From: Parvibaculum sp963696585
GTDB lineage: Bacteria > Pseudomonadota > Alphaproteobacteria > Parvibaculales > Parvibaculaceae
Direction of reading: 5' to 3'
Assembly: GCA_963696585.1 (NCBI GenBank)
Contig: CAVOKW010000035.1
Coordinates: 124,001 to 188,000, forward strand
DNA length: 64,000 nucleotides
Part shown: in pieces, positions 1 to 7,866 of the stretch
How positions within the stretch are numbered: position 1 is the stretch's first letter
Layout: every line of letters starts with the position of its first letter
Notes under the pieces: model-generated
Seen by the model: only the letters and a program-made list of their open reading frames with translations
The model's database searches: none
Told to the model about the DNA's origin: nothing
Position numbers and translations under genes: made by a program

Positions 1-152
1 GCGCAAGGTTTGCGAGGGAGGTAATGGCTCAGGATTAGTCACTCTCGCATGTACCATGCGCGAATTTGCTGCGGCACATCTTTCGCATTGTGGGAGCGGG
101 AGTCCCTGATTTTAGCAGGACAGCGTGCCCAATTGGGGCCGGGAGTGTCACG

Positions 153-1187
153 ATGAAACAGTTTTCAAAATATCTGGCAGGCGCATCGGTTGCCGTCGTG
201 TTGGGCGCGGGGCTTTTTGCCTTTGCGGGCATGACCCCGGCCTATGCGGGCAGCAGCGGTTGCGACACAGGATGTCAGCCGCCTCCACCCCCGCCCGCCG
301 ATGATTGCGGCTGTGATGGTGGCGGTCACGATGACGGCGGCGGCGACGGCGACAGTCATGGTCATGGTGGCGGCAGCGGCAGCAACTCCAACGCCAATAC
401 GAACATCAACAAGAACACCAACATCAATGACAACACCAACACAAATAACAACAACAACACGAACAACAACACCAACACGAACAACAACAATGTCGAAGTG
501 AACAACGAGATCAATATTGACGTCACTGTTGATGCGAGCAGCAGCTCGAACAGCGATAGCAGCAGCAACAGTTCATCGTCCTCTTCAGCGCAGGCGGCCG
601 CAGATGCAGCGGCGCAGAGCCAGGTCAGCAATGCGACCAGCACATCCTCGCGTCGCAATGCGTTGTTTGGCGATGAAGTTCGTGGTGCGGGTGGCACGGT
701 CTATCAGGCGCCGCGTCCCCAGATTTCGATGGGACCGATTGTTGTTGTGGAGCGTCAGAGCAAACGTGGCCTGCGGCCTGTGAAGGGCGTCTGCCTTGAT
801 GCCAAAGGCGGTGAAGATACGGCGTTTCTGTCGGTTGACGACAAGCGCGTCGATATCAGCAAGGGCCGTGGCGAGCTGATGTATTGCCGTTCCGGCGAAA
901 CGCTGGTCGCGACGGTTGGCGTGATGACGCAAGATGATGGCGCGGCGCCCGATTATACGGGTGGCTATGTCATTGAATGTCAGGATGGCGAAACGCTGAA
1001 CTATGGCGACGAGGGCCGACTGGCCTGTGTGGCGGGCGGACGTCATGCCGCCGGTGCCTCGCGGGCACATGGTCTGGCTGGCGGTCGCTATGCCGAGCTG
1101 TTCCTGACCAAGGAAAGCATTGAGGAGAGCGCCTCTGCCGTCACCTATGCGGGCGCGACGACCTTTAGTGGCGGTGTCGGCTACTGA
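153..1187 (+). CDS. exported Asn/Ser-rich repetitive protein, unknown function
   Basis: I do not recognise a characterised family. The 344-aa product starts with a classical signal peptide: Lys near the N-terminus, a hydrophobic stretch at about residues 8-26, and a likely cut after AYA at residue 32. The order after that is a Cys/Pro segment (Cys37, 41, 52, 54 around six prolines), a Gly/Asp/His-rich stretch (55-77), an Asn/Thr-dominated stretch (78-125), a poly-Ser/Asn run (129-145), an Ala/Gln linker, and a more globular C-terminal part (about 180-344) with Cys214, 245, 276 and 292. The ATG at 153 was chosen over an upstream in-frame ATG because GGGAG lies at 141-145 and the signal peptide then begins correctly. 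Low-complexity Asn-rich exported proteins can be surface fibres or adhesins. The nearest gene on the other side of the repeat array encodes a CsgG/HfaB-type secretion lipoprotein, so it may be a secreted surface substrate; this is inference. Confidence 0.85.
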   Translation: MKQFSKYLAGASVAVVLGAGLFAFAGMTPAYAGSSGCDTGCQPPPPPPADDCGCDGGGHDDGGGDGDSHGHGGGSGSNSNANTNINKNTNINDNTNTNNNNNTNNNTNTNNNNVEVNNEINIDVTVDASSSSNSDSSSNSSSSSSAQAAADAAAQSQVSNATSTSSRRNALFGDEVRGAGGTVYQAPRPQISMGPIVVVERQSKRGLRPVKGVCLDAKGGEDTAFLSVDDKRVDISKGRGELMYCRSGETLVATVGVMTQDDGAAPDYTGGYVIECQDGETLNYGDEGRLACVAGGRHAAGASRAHGLAGGRYAELFLTKESIEESASAVTYAGATTFSGGVGY

Positions 1188-1209
1188 TCCGGTCAACAGG
1201 GCTGATTGA

Positions 1210-1244
1210 ACGGGGAGGGCGAAAGCTCTCCCCGTTTTTGTTTT
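1210..1244 (+). terminator. Rho-independent terminator of the Asn-rich protein gene
   Basis: An 11-bp stem (1210-1220 with 1225-1235, one G-T pair) closed by a GAAA tetraloop is followed by TTTTTGTTTT. It begins 22 bp after the stop codon. It separates the gene from the repeat array downstream. Confidence 0.9.
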
Positions 1245-1289
1245 GTCGCAGCCTCAGACGCGTTCCAGCCGATCACACCGGGGCCGACC

Positions 1290-2177
1290 TTGAAGGCTGT
1301 AAAGACGTGGATGGCCCGAACAAGTCGGACCATGACGATGTTGACAGGATTGCGTCTTGTCCGGGTCAAGCCCGGCCATGACTGTGGCATGGATCCCGGG
1401 AGTGAATCCCGGGATGACAGACTTATAATCCGTCATGCCCCGCTTCAGGCGGGGCATCCACGACTTGAAGGCTGTAAAGACGTGGATGGCCCGAACAAGT
1501 CGGACCATGACGATGTTGACAGGATTGCGTCTTGTCCGGGTCAAGCCTGGCCATGACAAGTGGCATGGATCCCGGGAATGAATCCCGGGATGACAGACTT
1601 ATAATCCGTCATGCCCCGCTTCAGGCGGGGCATCCACGACTTGAAGGCTGTAAAGACGTGGATGGCCCGAACAAGTCGGACCATGACGATGTTGACAGGA
1701 TTGCGTCTTGTCCGGGTCAAGCCTGGCCATGACAAGTGGCATGGATCCCGGGAATAAATCCCGGGATGACGCTTGAAAACAATGGGCGTCATGCCCCGCT
1801 TCAGGCGGGGCATCCACGACTTGAAGGCTGTAAAGACGTGGATGGCCCGAACAAGTCGGACCATGACGATGTTGACAGGATTGCGTCTTGTCCGGGTCAA
1901 GCCTGGCCATGACTGTGGCATGGATCCCGGGAATGAATCCCGGGATGACAGACTTATAATCCGTCATGCCCCGCTTCAGGCGGGGCATCCACGACTTGAA
2001 GGCTGTAAAGACGTGGATGGCCCGAACAAGTCGGACCATGACGATGTTGACAGGATTGCGTCTTGTCCGGGTCAAGCCTGGCCATGACTGTGGCATGGAT
2101 CCCGGGAATAAATCCCGGGATGACAGACTTAAAATAATGGGCGTCATGCCCCGCTTCAGGCGGGGCATCCACGACTT
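1290..2177. repeat. tandem array of 175-180 bp composite palindromic units
   Basis: Four complete head-to-tail units start with CGTCATGCC at 1431, 1607, 1787 and 1962 (176, 180, 175 and 180 bp). A truncated unit lies on the left (about 1290-1430) and a 36-bp stub on the right (2142-2177). Each unit carries three inverted repeats: ATGCCCC..GGGGCAT, a TTGTCCGGGTCAAGCC-type arm pair, and ATCCCGGG..CCCGGGAT. The copies are nearly identical, which suggests recent amplification. The last 15-20 bp of each unit has two forms, one ending ACTTATAATC and one ending AATGGG, in the order A, A, B, A, B. The long open frames on both strands are by-products of repetition: they have no ribosome-binding sites and simply repeat one peptide. 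Single diverged relatives of the same palindromes lie in other gaps of this window. Confidence 0.93.
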
Positions 2178-2206
2178 CTGTTGTCACTCCGGTGTGATTT
2201 GTCAGC

Positions 2207-2294
2207 CCCCTCACCCGCGCTCGCGTTGCTCGCTTGCCCTCTCCCCTCAGGGGAGAGGGAGAGACGGACCGCAAGGTCCGGCGAGGGTGAGGGG
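2207..2294. repeat. cloverleaf-like palindromic intergenic element
   Basis: A 10-bp outer stem (CCCCTCACCC at 2207-2216 with GGGTGAGGGG at 2285-2294) encloses a perfect 10-bp hairpin with a 3-nt loop (2237-2259) and a CGGACC-GCAA-GGTCCG hairpin (2265-2280). It is unrelated in sequence to the adjacent array. Elements with CCCTCACCC ends are common dispersed intergenic palindromes in alphaproteobacteria. It overlaps no gene. Confidence 0.7.
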
Positions 2295-2317
2295 TCCATG
2301 CCTTCAACAACACGCAC

Positions 2318-2350
2318 AAAAAAAGAGGAAGGCTTCGAGCCTTCCTCTTT
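2318..2350 (-). terminator. terminator of the CsgG/HfaB-type gene
   Basis: On the minus strand, AAAGAGGAAGGCT pairs perfectly with AGCCTTCCTCTTT across a CGA loop, and the T-run continues to seven Ts. It lies 29 bp past the stop codon at 2379. The opposite strand also carries a T-run, so it may work in both directions. Confidence 0.9.
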
Positions 2351-2378
2351 GTACTGACAGACTGTCGAAGGTCACGTG

Positions 2379-3389
2379 TCAGTTGGTGCTGCCGCGCAGG
2401 TCGCTCGAGTCGAAGGTTGGTGCGCGGTAATAGTCGTAAGGGTCCTTGATCTGTGTCGTGGCGACGATAGCCTCGGTGCGGGGCGAGGGTTTCTGGAACT
2501 CGATCTTGCCCAGCGGGTCGCCATTGGCGCCGAAGTTCGTGCAGCTTGTCGGGTTCACATTATAGAGCGGCACGACCATTTCGAGCACGGCGCGTTCGAT
2601 GACCGAGCGGACGCCAAGCTGGAGCGGCTCGTTGGCGCGTTCGCCAGCCCCGAGGCTGAAGAGATTGCCGCCGAGAATGTCGAAGACGCCAGCGCTGATT
2701 TCGCGGCCGATGATCTGCTTCTGATAGGAAACAACATTGATGACTTCGAGCGTTTCGCTGTTCACGAGGCGCATGTCGATGCCGACATTCATGACGAACT
2801 GACGGGCATTGAGCGAGGCGCCGGTGTCGCCGCTGCCGGCTGTGTAGCCCGCATCAATGCCACCATTGCGGATGTCGTAATTGAGTTCGGTGATGCCGCC
2901 GACGAGGTAGTAATTGCTGCCCTGAATGGAGCCCGCCATGATCTTGCGATAGTCGCCCGTGTCGGCCTGCACATTGTCGCCGATGAGTTTGGAGCTGGCA
3001 TATTTCAGCTCAAGTTCGGTGACCGATGTGTCATAGCGCTCGACAAGGCGCACATGGGCTTTTGACAGGGCCGAAATCGCCATCAGCGACCCGCCCTGGG
3101 TCACGGCCGGGCCGCCATCCTTGTCGATCTTGCCTGTGTAGTCGCGAATATTGCCAACAGCGATGCGCGGGGCGTCGTTCATGCGGCCAATCGCCGTGCC
3201 GACGCAGCGCAGCGCCGAGGAATAAGGTGTTTCATTGTTGATGACGGGCGCATTGCCGATGGGGGTCGTGTAGCGGCCATCGCTGCCCGCATTGGGGCTG
3301 ATGCAACCCGTGAGCGACAAGGTCAGGCCGAGCAAAGCCGCGATCCGCTTGGGACCGTTCTTCTCTCTCACATATGTGAATGCCGGCAT
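2379..3389 (-). CDS. CsgG/HfaB family outer-membrane secretion lipoprotein
   Basis: A 336-aa lipoprotein. After a basic N-terminus and a hydrophobic segment, the lipobox LTGC ends at Cys29. The rest matches the CsgG/HfaB family: it opens with a nucleotide-exchange-like core (about 75-150, with APRIAVGNIRDYTGK) and continues with the Ser/Gly-rich membrane-hairpin regions and FVMNVGIDMRLVN. CsgG forms the oligomeric outer-membrane channel for curli subunits, and HfaB anchors the Caulobacter holdfast. The ATG at 3389 was chosen because AAGGTGAG lies just upstream and the lipoprotein signal then starts correctly; an in-frame extension to 3593 has neither. No other csg or hfa gene is in the window. 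The convergent Asn-rich exported protein at 153-1187 is the only nearby candidate substrate. Confidence 0.87.
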   Translation of the reverse strand: MPAFTYVREKNGPKRIAALLGLTLSLTGCISPNAGSDGRYTTPIGNAPVINNETPYSSALRCVGTAIGRMNDAPRIAVGNIRDYTGKIDKDGGPAVTQGGSLMAISALSKAHVRLVERYDTSVTELELKYASSKLIGDNVQADTGDYRKIMAGSIQGSNYYLVGGITELNYDIRNGGIDAGYTAGSGDTGASLNARQFVMNVGIDMRLVNSETLEVINVVSYQKQIIGREISAGVFDILGGNLFSLGAGERANEPLQLGVRSVIERAVLEMVVPLYNVNPTSCTNFGANGDPLGKIEFQKPSPRTEAIVATTQIKDPYDYYRAPTFDSSDLRGSTN

Positions 3390-3777
3390 CGTCACTTGGC
3401 TCACCTTGATAGCGAATTGTTCCAACTCATGAGTGCAACGGGTGTGCCAGCGTAAAGCTCTTGTTAACGAATGAGCTTTTCTGCGGGTTTGCAGGGTTAA
3501 GACGCTTTCTTCTGCCGCTTGTCTCTGTGCATCATGTGTCACGGCGGTCTTGCAAAGCCGGGGCCTCGGCCAGCGTGTTTCATGCTGAAACAAAAGGCGC
3601 GGCGCGTTAACCAGTGCAATGCGCCAAATGGGGATCAGGGGAGAGTGCGCGATGGCGCGGCTTGAGTTCTTTTTCGATTGTTCAAGTCCATGGACTTGTT
3701 TGGCTCGCCAACGATGTTTGTGAACAAGACTGACATGTATTTTGGCAATGATCGTTTGCCATTGGTGGAGGCTGCGC
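3390..3777. other. divergent intergenic region with a perfect 16-bp palindrome
   Basis: This 388-bp gap separates two divergently read genes (CsgG/HfaB-type and rhomboid) and must hold both promoters, but I cannot point to convincing -35/-10 pairs. The clearest element is CAAGTCCATGGACTTG at 3683-3698, a perfect inverted repeat 80 bp before the rhomboid start and a possible operator. The ribosome-binding site GGTGGAGG (3764-3771) decides the TTG start of the next gene. I see no further coding sequence. Confidence 0.5.
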
Positions 3778-4599
3778 TTGAGCGTTCCTGAAGTTCCTGA
3801 GGCCGAAATGCCACGTCATGAGCCACCGGCGCTGAATGTGCCCGGGCCCGTATTGGCGCTGTTGGCGCTGATGGCCGGTATGTTTGTACTTTACGATCAA
3901 TCCAGTCCCGATGGTCAGGATCAGATGATCTTGTGGCTGGCGTTGTTCCCGGCGCGCATTCTGGCGCCGACGGGTGAAAACCTGATCTGGCCGGGTGGTG
4001 TGGCGGGCGATTTCTGGACCTTTATCACTTATACCTTCATGCATGGCAGCTGGACGCATCTCATCGTCAACAGTGTCTGGCTGCTCGCTTTTGGCTCGGC
4101 GCTGGCGCGGCGGCTGGGGGCTGTGCGTTTCTATCTCTTCTATTTCACCTGCGGCATTGCCGGGGCGGTGTTGCATGTGGCGCTGAATGCCGGATCGATG
4201 GTGCCGATTGTTGGCGCTTCGGCGGCGCTGTCTGGCCTGATGGGCGGTGCGGCGCGGTTCATCTTTCTCAGCGACGGGCCGCTGGGCGGATTGATGCGGA
4301 TTGGCCGCGACGGATTGCCGATCATGTCGCGCGGGCGGATGTCGATCATGGGGGCGCTGACGGATCGCCGCTCGATGATTTTCATTGTGGTCTGGCTGGG
4401 GCTTAATTTCCTCTTTGGGCCGACGGGTCTTTCAGCGGCTGTGGGCTCAAGCGCGGCTGTTGCCTGGGAAGCGCATATGGGTGGTTTTCTTGCGGGATTG
4501 CTGCTTTTCGGCCTGTTTGACCCGCTGCAATTTTCAGCCTCTGGCGGACCGGGCAATGTGGACTATGGCCAATGGCTGGGACCGCGCGACGGTAGATGA
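3778..4599 (+). CDS. rhomboid family intramembrane serine protease
   Basis: A 273-aa polytopic membrane protein. The TTG at 3778 is preferred because GGTGGAGG sits six bases upstream; the first in-frame ATG would be at 3808. Rhomboid landmarks are present: His94 and Asn98 (HLIVN) for the oxyanion site, catalytic Ser148 in VGASAALSG, and catalytic His233 in AHMGGFLAGLL on the last helix. Six or so hydrophobic segments are visible, with a longer-than-usual polar loop (about 167-198) between the Ser helix and the following helix. It should cleave membrane-anchored substrates within the bilayer; no substrate can be named. It stands alone, followed 77 bp later by the DUF4389 gene on the same strand. 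Confidence 0.88.
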   Translation: MSVPEVPEAEMPRHEPPALNVPGPVLALLALMAGMFVLYDQSSPDGQDQMILWLALFPARILAPTGENLIWPGGVAGDFWTFITYTFMHGSWTHLIVNSVWLLAFGSALARRLGAVRFYLFYFTCGIAGAVLHVALNAGSMVPIVGASAALSGLMGGAARFIFLSDGPLGGLMRIGRDGLPIMSRGRMSIMGALTDRRSMIFIVVWLGLNFLFGPTGLSAAVGSSAAVAWEAHMGGFLAGLLLFGLFDPLQFSASGGPGNVDYGQWLGPRDGR

Positions 4600-4676
4600 G
4601 AAAAGCCTATTGAATAGCCGGGTGGCATAACCACATAGCGGATAGGTGGTTTCATCCCCCCAGAGGAGGCACTTCA

Positions 4677-5006
4677 ATGAGCGACGGTTCGGCTTCGGCC
4701 AATGAGCTTGATCACGGCAAGGATGATGCAGGTGCCGCGCCTGATGCGTCCGGCCATGATCGCAAGGAACTTCTCTATCGTTTCCTGTACATGCTGGCGT
4801 TCTGGTTTCTCGGCAATATCGCGTTCTCGCTCTCCATCCTGATGGGCGCGGTGCAACTTGCCGTCATTCTTGTGACGGGCAAACGCAATGAAGAGCTGCG
4901 GAACTTCAGCCGCAATCTCATTCAATATGTCTGGCAGTGCCTGGCATTTGTGACATTTGCGAGTGAGGAAAAGCCGTTTCCGCTCGGCTCGTTTCCCAAG
5001 CTCTGA
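4677..5006 (+). CDS. DUF4389 domain membrane protein
   Basis: A 109-aa protein with a polar, acidic N-terminus (1-28) and then the DUF4389 pattern. It has a hydrophobic segment at about 34-66, the TGKRNEEL loop, an amphipathic stretch (FSRNLIQYVWQCLAFVTF), and the family's closing motif SEEKPFPLGSFP near the C-terminus. Function of the family is unknown. GAGGAGG at 4663-4669 supports the ATG. It may be cotranscribed with the rhomboid gene upstream, since both are on the plus strand and I see no terminator between them, but the 77-bp spacing leaves that open. Confidence 0.85.
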   Translation: MSDGSASANELDHGKDDAGAAPDASGHDRKELLYRFLYMLAFWFLGNIAFSLSILMGAVQLAVILVTGKRNEELRNFSRNLIQYVWQCLAFVTFASEEKPFPLGSFPKL

Positions 5007-5054
5007 AGCGTAACGATCGCGCTGTCCCTGTACGACCAGATTGGCAGCAGGACA

Positions 5055-5159
5055 GACGCGGATGGCCCGCGACTTTTAAATCTCAAAGAGGGCCGGGCCA
5101 TGACGGTGAGGCGAATATTTTCTCTCGTCATTGGCCGGGCTTGATCCGGGCATGACAGG
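5055..5159. repeat. dispersed palindromic (REP-like) sequence
   Basis: This stretch between two convergent genes has GACGCGGATGGCCCGC and the arms GGCCGGGCCATGAC and GGCCGGGCTTGATCCGGGCATGACA, the same type of words as the 1290-2177 array but diverged and single-copy. It may act in 3'-end formation; no T-run is seen. Confidence 0.6.
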
Positions 5160-5209
5160 CGGAAGAATGGATTGCCGCGGCGCTCTGCGTCTCGCAATAA
5201 CGCTTTCTC

Positions 5210-5818
5210 CTAAAAAAGCGGCTCGGTATAAAGGGATCTGCCATCAAGGTTCAGGGACTTGATGGCAGCTTCGCCATCGTCTGAAATGGCGACATCCACC
5301 ATGATGCGGCGCTCGTTTCGTGCCGCTTCCAGATCATGGCCTGTGCCTTCGGGCACGAAATAGCTCTCAATACCGTAATGAATGGTTGCCTCGCCGCAGC
5401 GCGGACAGGGCTGTTGTGACTTGTTGCCATTCGGGCCGGCAGGCGGCGCACTGCGATCCACATAGATGATCCGGCCACGGATGATGGCTTTTCCCTGTAT
5501 GGCGTCAGGCCTGGTTCGGGACAAGGCGACGGCCTGCCAGATTTCGTTGGCTGGGGCGAGGGTGACGAAAACCTTGTCGCCGCTGGCGAGATCATCGGGC
5601 GCGCCGAGTTCGGCGACTTTCAGTCGTGAGATTTCATAATTGAGGGTCACATAATCGCCGCGGAAAATGTCGCGCGGATCGACGGGCTCGGTTGCCAGTC
5701 TGACAACCGTGGCACTGCTCAAGAGCGAGACACGCCCGGCAATCATCCAGCCAAGAAAAAAGGTCTGGAAAATCGCCAGCGCGACAAGGCCCAAGCCAAA
5801 GCGGTTCATCTTGCTCAT
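5210..5818 (-). CDS. GDYXXLXY domain membrane-anchored protein
   Basis: A 202-aa protein with one N-terminal transmembrane segment (about 7-28), after which the signature GDYVTLNY (54-61) defines the family. A CPRCG pair (Cys138, Cys141) could bind a metal, and HYGIESYFVPEG (147-158) is also family-typical. Function unknown. Its ATG overlaps the stop of the upstream DUF2157 gene as ATGA (5815-5818), which fixes the start and implies translational coupling. DUF2157 and GDYXXLXY proteins are commonly encoded side by side, so they probably work together in the inner membrane. Confidence 0.88.
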   Translation of the reverse strand: MSKMNRFGLGLVALAIFQTFFLGWMIAGRVSLLSSATVVRLATEPVDPRDIFRGDYVTLNYEISRLKVAELGAPDDLASGDKVFVTLAPANEIWQAVALSRTRPDAIQGKAIIRGRIIYVDRSAPPAGPNGNKSQQPCPRCGEATIHYGIESYFVPEGTGHDLEAARNERRIMVDVAISDDGEAAIKSLNLDGRSLYTEPLF

Positions 5819-7107
5819 TTGGCTTCTCCCGATGCGTCTTGTCCGACGGAACCGACAATGCGTCGTCGCATGCGCTCCATGAGGAGACTGCCCGCGATGA
5901 GCAGCACCCCACCAAGAAGGAAGAAGGCGGCCGTACCAAGCAGGGAGCCGAGCGCTTCGAAATAGACGTAAAGCGTTTCGCCGCCAAAGGCGATGAAGCC
6001 GAGATTGACGGTCATGCGGCTTTCGCGATGCGACCCATAGGAAATGAGCCAGGCCGACAGACCGAGGATCAAACCGACATTGATCCAGGGCCAAAGGCCG
6101 CCATCGCCGGCAAAGAGGGGACGGCAGATGAAGACAAGGGCGATGAGGCCCATGGCGGCAAGGTCGCGCGGTTGCAAATGAGCGCTGCGCCGCGCCCACA
6201 TGGTCAGACCGGCAAGCGAAAGCAGCAAGACGCTGAGCAGCCAGAAATCGGGTCTGCCGCTGTCATGGAACGTACCGGCATATTGCATTACCCAGAGCAG
6301 GGCGAAGGTGAGCACGATGCCGTAATGCTCCATGATGGTGCCAAGGCGCGCCATGTTTTTGGTCAGCGCGACGCCCTTGAGCCAGAGCGCCAGCGCCATC
6401 AGGCCGAAAGCGCCGAGCAGGCTCGCATTATTGAGATCAAACACTTGCGTGAAGGCGGTGGCATTGATGCCAAGCCAGAAGACGAGCGCGAGCAAACCGA
6501 GATGTATGGCGGGGGTCCAGCTCAGCGCCAGTGTGAGCCACATGGCGGGTATCCAGACGATGAGGAAAGACCAGTGTATCGCATTGGGGTCGAGATTATG
6601 CGTGAAGGCGGTCCAGATGCCTGCGAGCAAAAAGCCGAGTGCCAGAGCGGGGCGCGAGGGCAAGATGGCGGCGGCAAACAGGGCAGCGAGACACCAGGCG
6701 AGTATGCCGCCCGGATCGTCCGTTTGAATGTGATAGATCTGCGCGATGAGCATGATGGCCGCGCCGAAGAACAACAATCCGAGCAACAAGGCGGCTTGCG
6801 CGAAGTTGGGCTGGTTGCGGCGATTGGCGTAGATCGCGACGCCATAGCCAACCCACATGGCAGCAAAAATCATGACGAGCTTGGTGAGTTTGGAAATCTC
6901 GCCCCAGTTTGCCGCGACAAAGCTCATGGCGGCAAAACCGATCAGCACCACGCCGAGAATGGCGAGGATCGAGGCCATGGAGCGCGAGTGGACGCCCGTG
7001 CTGGCCTGACGCAGAATGGCTTCGGCATTGGCGGGCGTCACCCAGCCACGCTCGATCCAGAGGTCGATATCGGTCTTGAGGCGCTGGACATAGAGGGTTT
7101 GCCACAT
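5815..7107 (-). CDS. DUF2157 domain polytopic membrane protein
   Basis: A 430-aa protein. A short cytoplasmic N-terminal helix region (about 1-40, with WIERGWVTPANAEAIL) precedes the first of roughly a dozen hydrophobic helices. The FVAANWGEISKLTKL sequence in the first hairpin is typical of DUF2157. The tail is basic (MERMRRRIVG). No enzymatic motif is visible. It is the first gene of a two-gene unit with the GDYXXLXY gene, which overlaps it by 4 bp. The opposite strand is also open for a long distance, but that frame lacks domain character and this frame has the membrane periodicity. Confidence 0.87.
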   Translation of the reverse strand: MWQTLYVQRLKTDIDLWIERGWVTPANAEAILRQASTGVHSRSMASILAILGVVLIGFAAMSFVAANWGEISKLTKLVMIFAAMWVGYGVAIYANRRNQPNFAQAALLLGLLFFGAAIMLIAQIYHIQTDDPGGILAWCLAALFAAAILPSRPALALGFLLAGIWTAFTHNLDPNAIHWSFLIVWIPAMWLTLALSWTPAIHLGLLALVFWLGINATAFTQVFDLNNASLLGAFGLMALALWLKGVALTKNMARLGTIMEHYGIVLTFALLWVMQYAGTFHDSGRPDFWLLSVLLLSLAGLTMWARRSAHLQPRDLAAMGLIALVFICRPLFAGDGGLWPWINVGLILGLSAWLISYGSHRESRMTVNLGFIAFGGETLYVYFEALGSLLGTAAFFLLGGVLLIAGSLLMERMRRRIVGSVGQDASGEAK

Positions 7108-7160
7108 GGCTCGGGATTCCGTTGTTTTGGCGTTTTTGACGATCTGATCACAAGATTTCC

Positions 7161-7270
7161 TGTCACCCCGGATTTATTCCGCGGTCCGGTCTTGCATCGG
7201 ATAGCTCCCGGTACGAGGCCGGGATGACAGTATCAGAAGACGTGGATGGTCGGACGAGCCGGGTCATGGC
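7161..7270. repeat. dispersed palindromic (REP-like) sequence in a 325-bp gap
   Basis: The words TGTCACCCCGGATTTATTCC and GAGGCCGGGATGACAG, then GACGTGGATGGTCGGACGAG, belong to the same family as the 1290-2177 array. The gap (7108-7432) lies between divergent genes. The rest of it (7271-7432) holds only the CBS gene's ribosome-binding site, CGAGGAGG just before the ATG, and nothing else I can identify. Confidence 0.6.
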
Positions 7271-7432
7271 AATAAAAGTGTCAATGACATTCCCAACCGT
7301 CAGGCTTGCAGCTTGCGACGCAATGTCGCATGATTTCCCCGGGCGGGCGAATGCCGTCGCGGCGGGCTGCTATCCGGGGAGGGATAGGCGTCCGGAGAAG
7401 CTGCGAGCGGCGGCGATCCGAGGAGGAATGCC

Positions 7433-7864
7433 ATGAATGTAGCGACCATTCTGAAGTCCAAGGGTTCGGACGTTTCGACACTCGGACCGAATGTCACCTT
7501 GCAGGACGCGGCGCGACTTTTGACCGAGCAACGCATTGGTGCCGTGGTCATCGTCAATGGCCAGTCACTGGCCGGGATTCTGTCAGAGCGTGACATTGTG
7601 AAGGCCATTGCCGCGCATGGCGCTGTGGCCCTCGCCAAGCCGGTGCGTGATGTCATGACGACGCGTGTCGTCACCTGCGATCTCAACGATTCAGTCGATG
7701 AGATCATGGATTCGATGACGGCTGGTCGTTTCCGCCATCTGCCGGTTGTCGAGGCCGGGACGCTGATCGGCATCATTTCCATTGGTGACGTGGTCAAGCA
7801 TCGCATGGCCGAAACCGTTATGGAAACCGAAGCGCTGAAACTTTACATCAGTTCCGGCGCCTGA
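7433..7864 (+). CDS. CBS-pair domain protein
   Basis: A 143-aa protein made of two CBS motifs and little else: residues about 8-62 (VTLQDAARLLTEQRIGAVVI.. ILSERDIVKAI) and about 73-130 (VRDVMTTRVVTCDLNDSVDEI.. FRHLPVVEAGTLIGIISIGDVV). CBS pairs bind adenine nucleotides such as AMP, ATP or S-adenosylmethionine and usually act as energy sensors for a partner; none is fused or obvious here. A strong GAGGAGG precedes the ATG. It converges on the patatin-like gene with a 2-bp gap, so the two share 3' ends. Confidence 0.9.
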   Translation: MNVATILKSKGSDVSTLGPNVTLQDAARLLTEQRIGAVVIVNGQSLAGILSERDIVKAIAAHGAVALAKPVRDVMTTRVVTCDLNDSVDEIMDSMTAGRFRHLPVVEAGTLIGIISIGDVVKHRMAETVMETEALKLYISSGA

Positions 7865-7866
7865 TC

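Noticed and set aside
1290..2177. Possible CRISPR array
   Set aside because: Units are 175-180 bp, nearly identical throughout and without unique spacers; no cas genes are present.
1193..2430. Several overlapping 100-190 aa open frames on both strands in the repeat array
   Set aside because: They repeat one peptide because the DNA is repeated, have no ribosome-binding sites, and exist in several frames at once.
5839..7227. 462-aa plus-strand open frame
   Set aside because: It is antisense to the DUF2157 gene, highly charged without domain pattern, and typical of shadow frames in GC-rich DNA.
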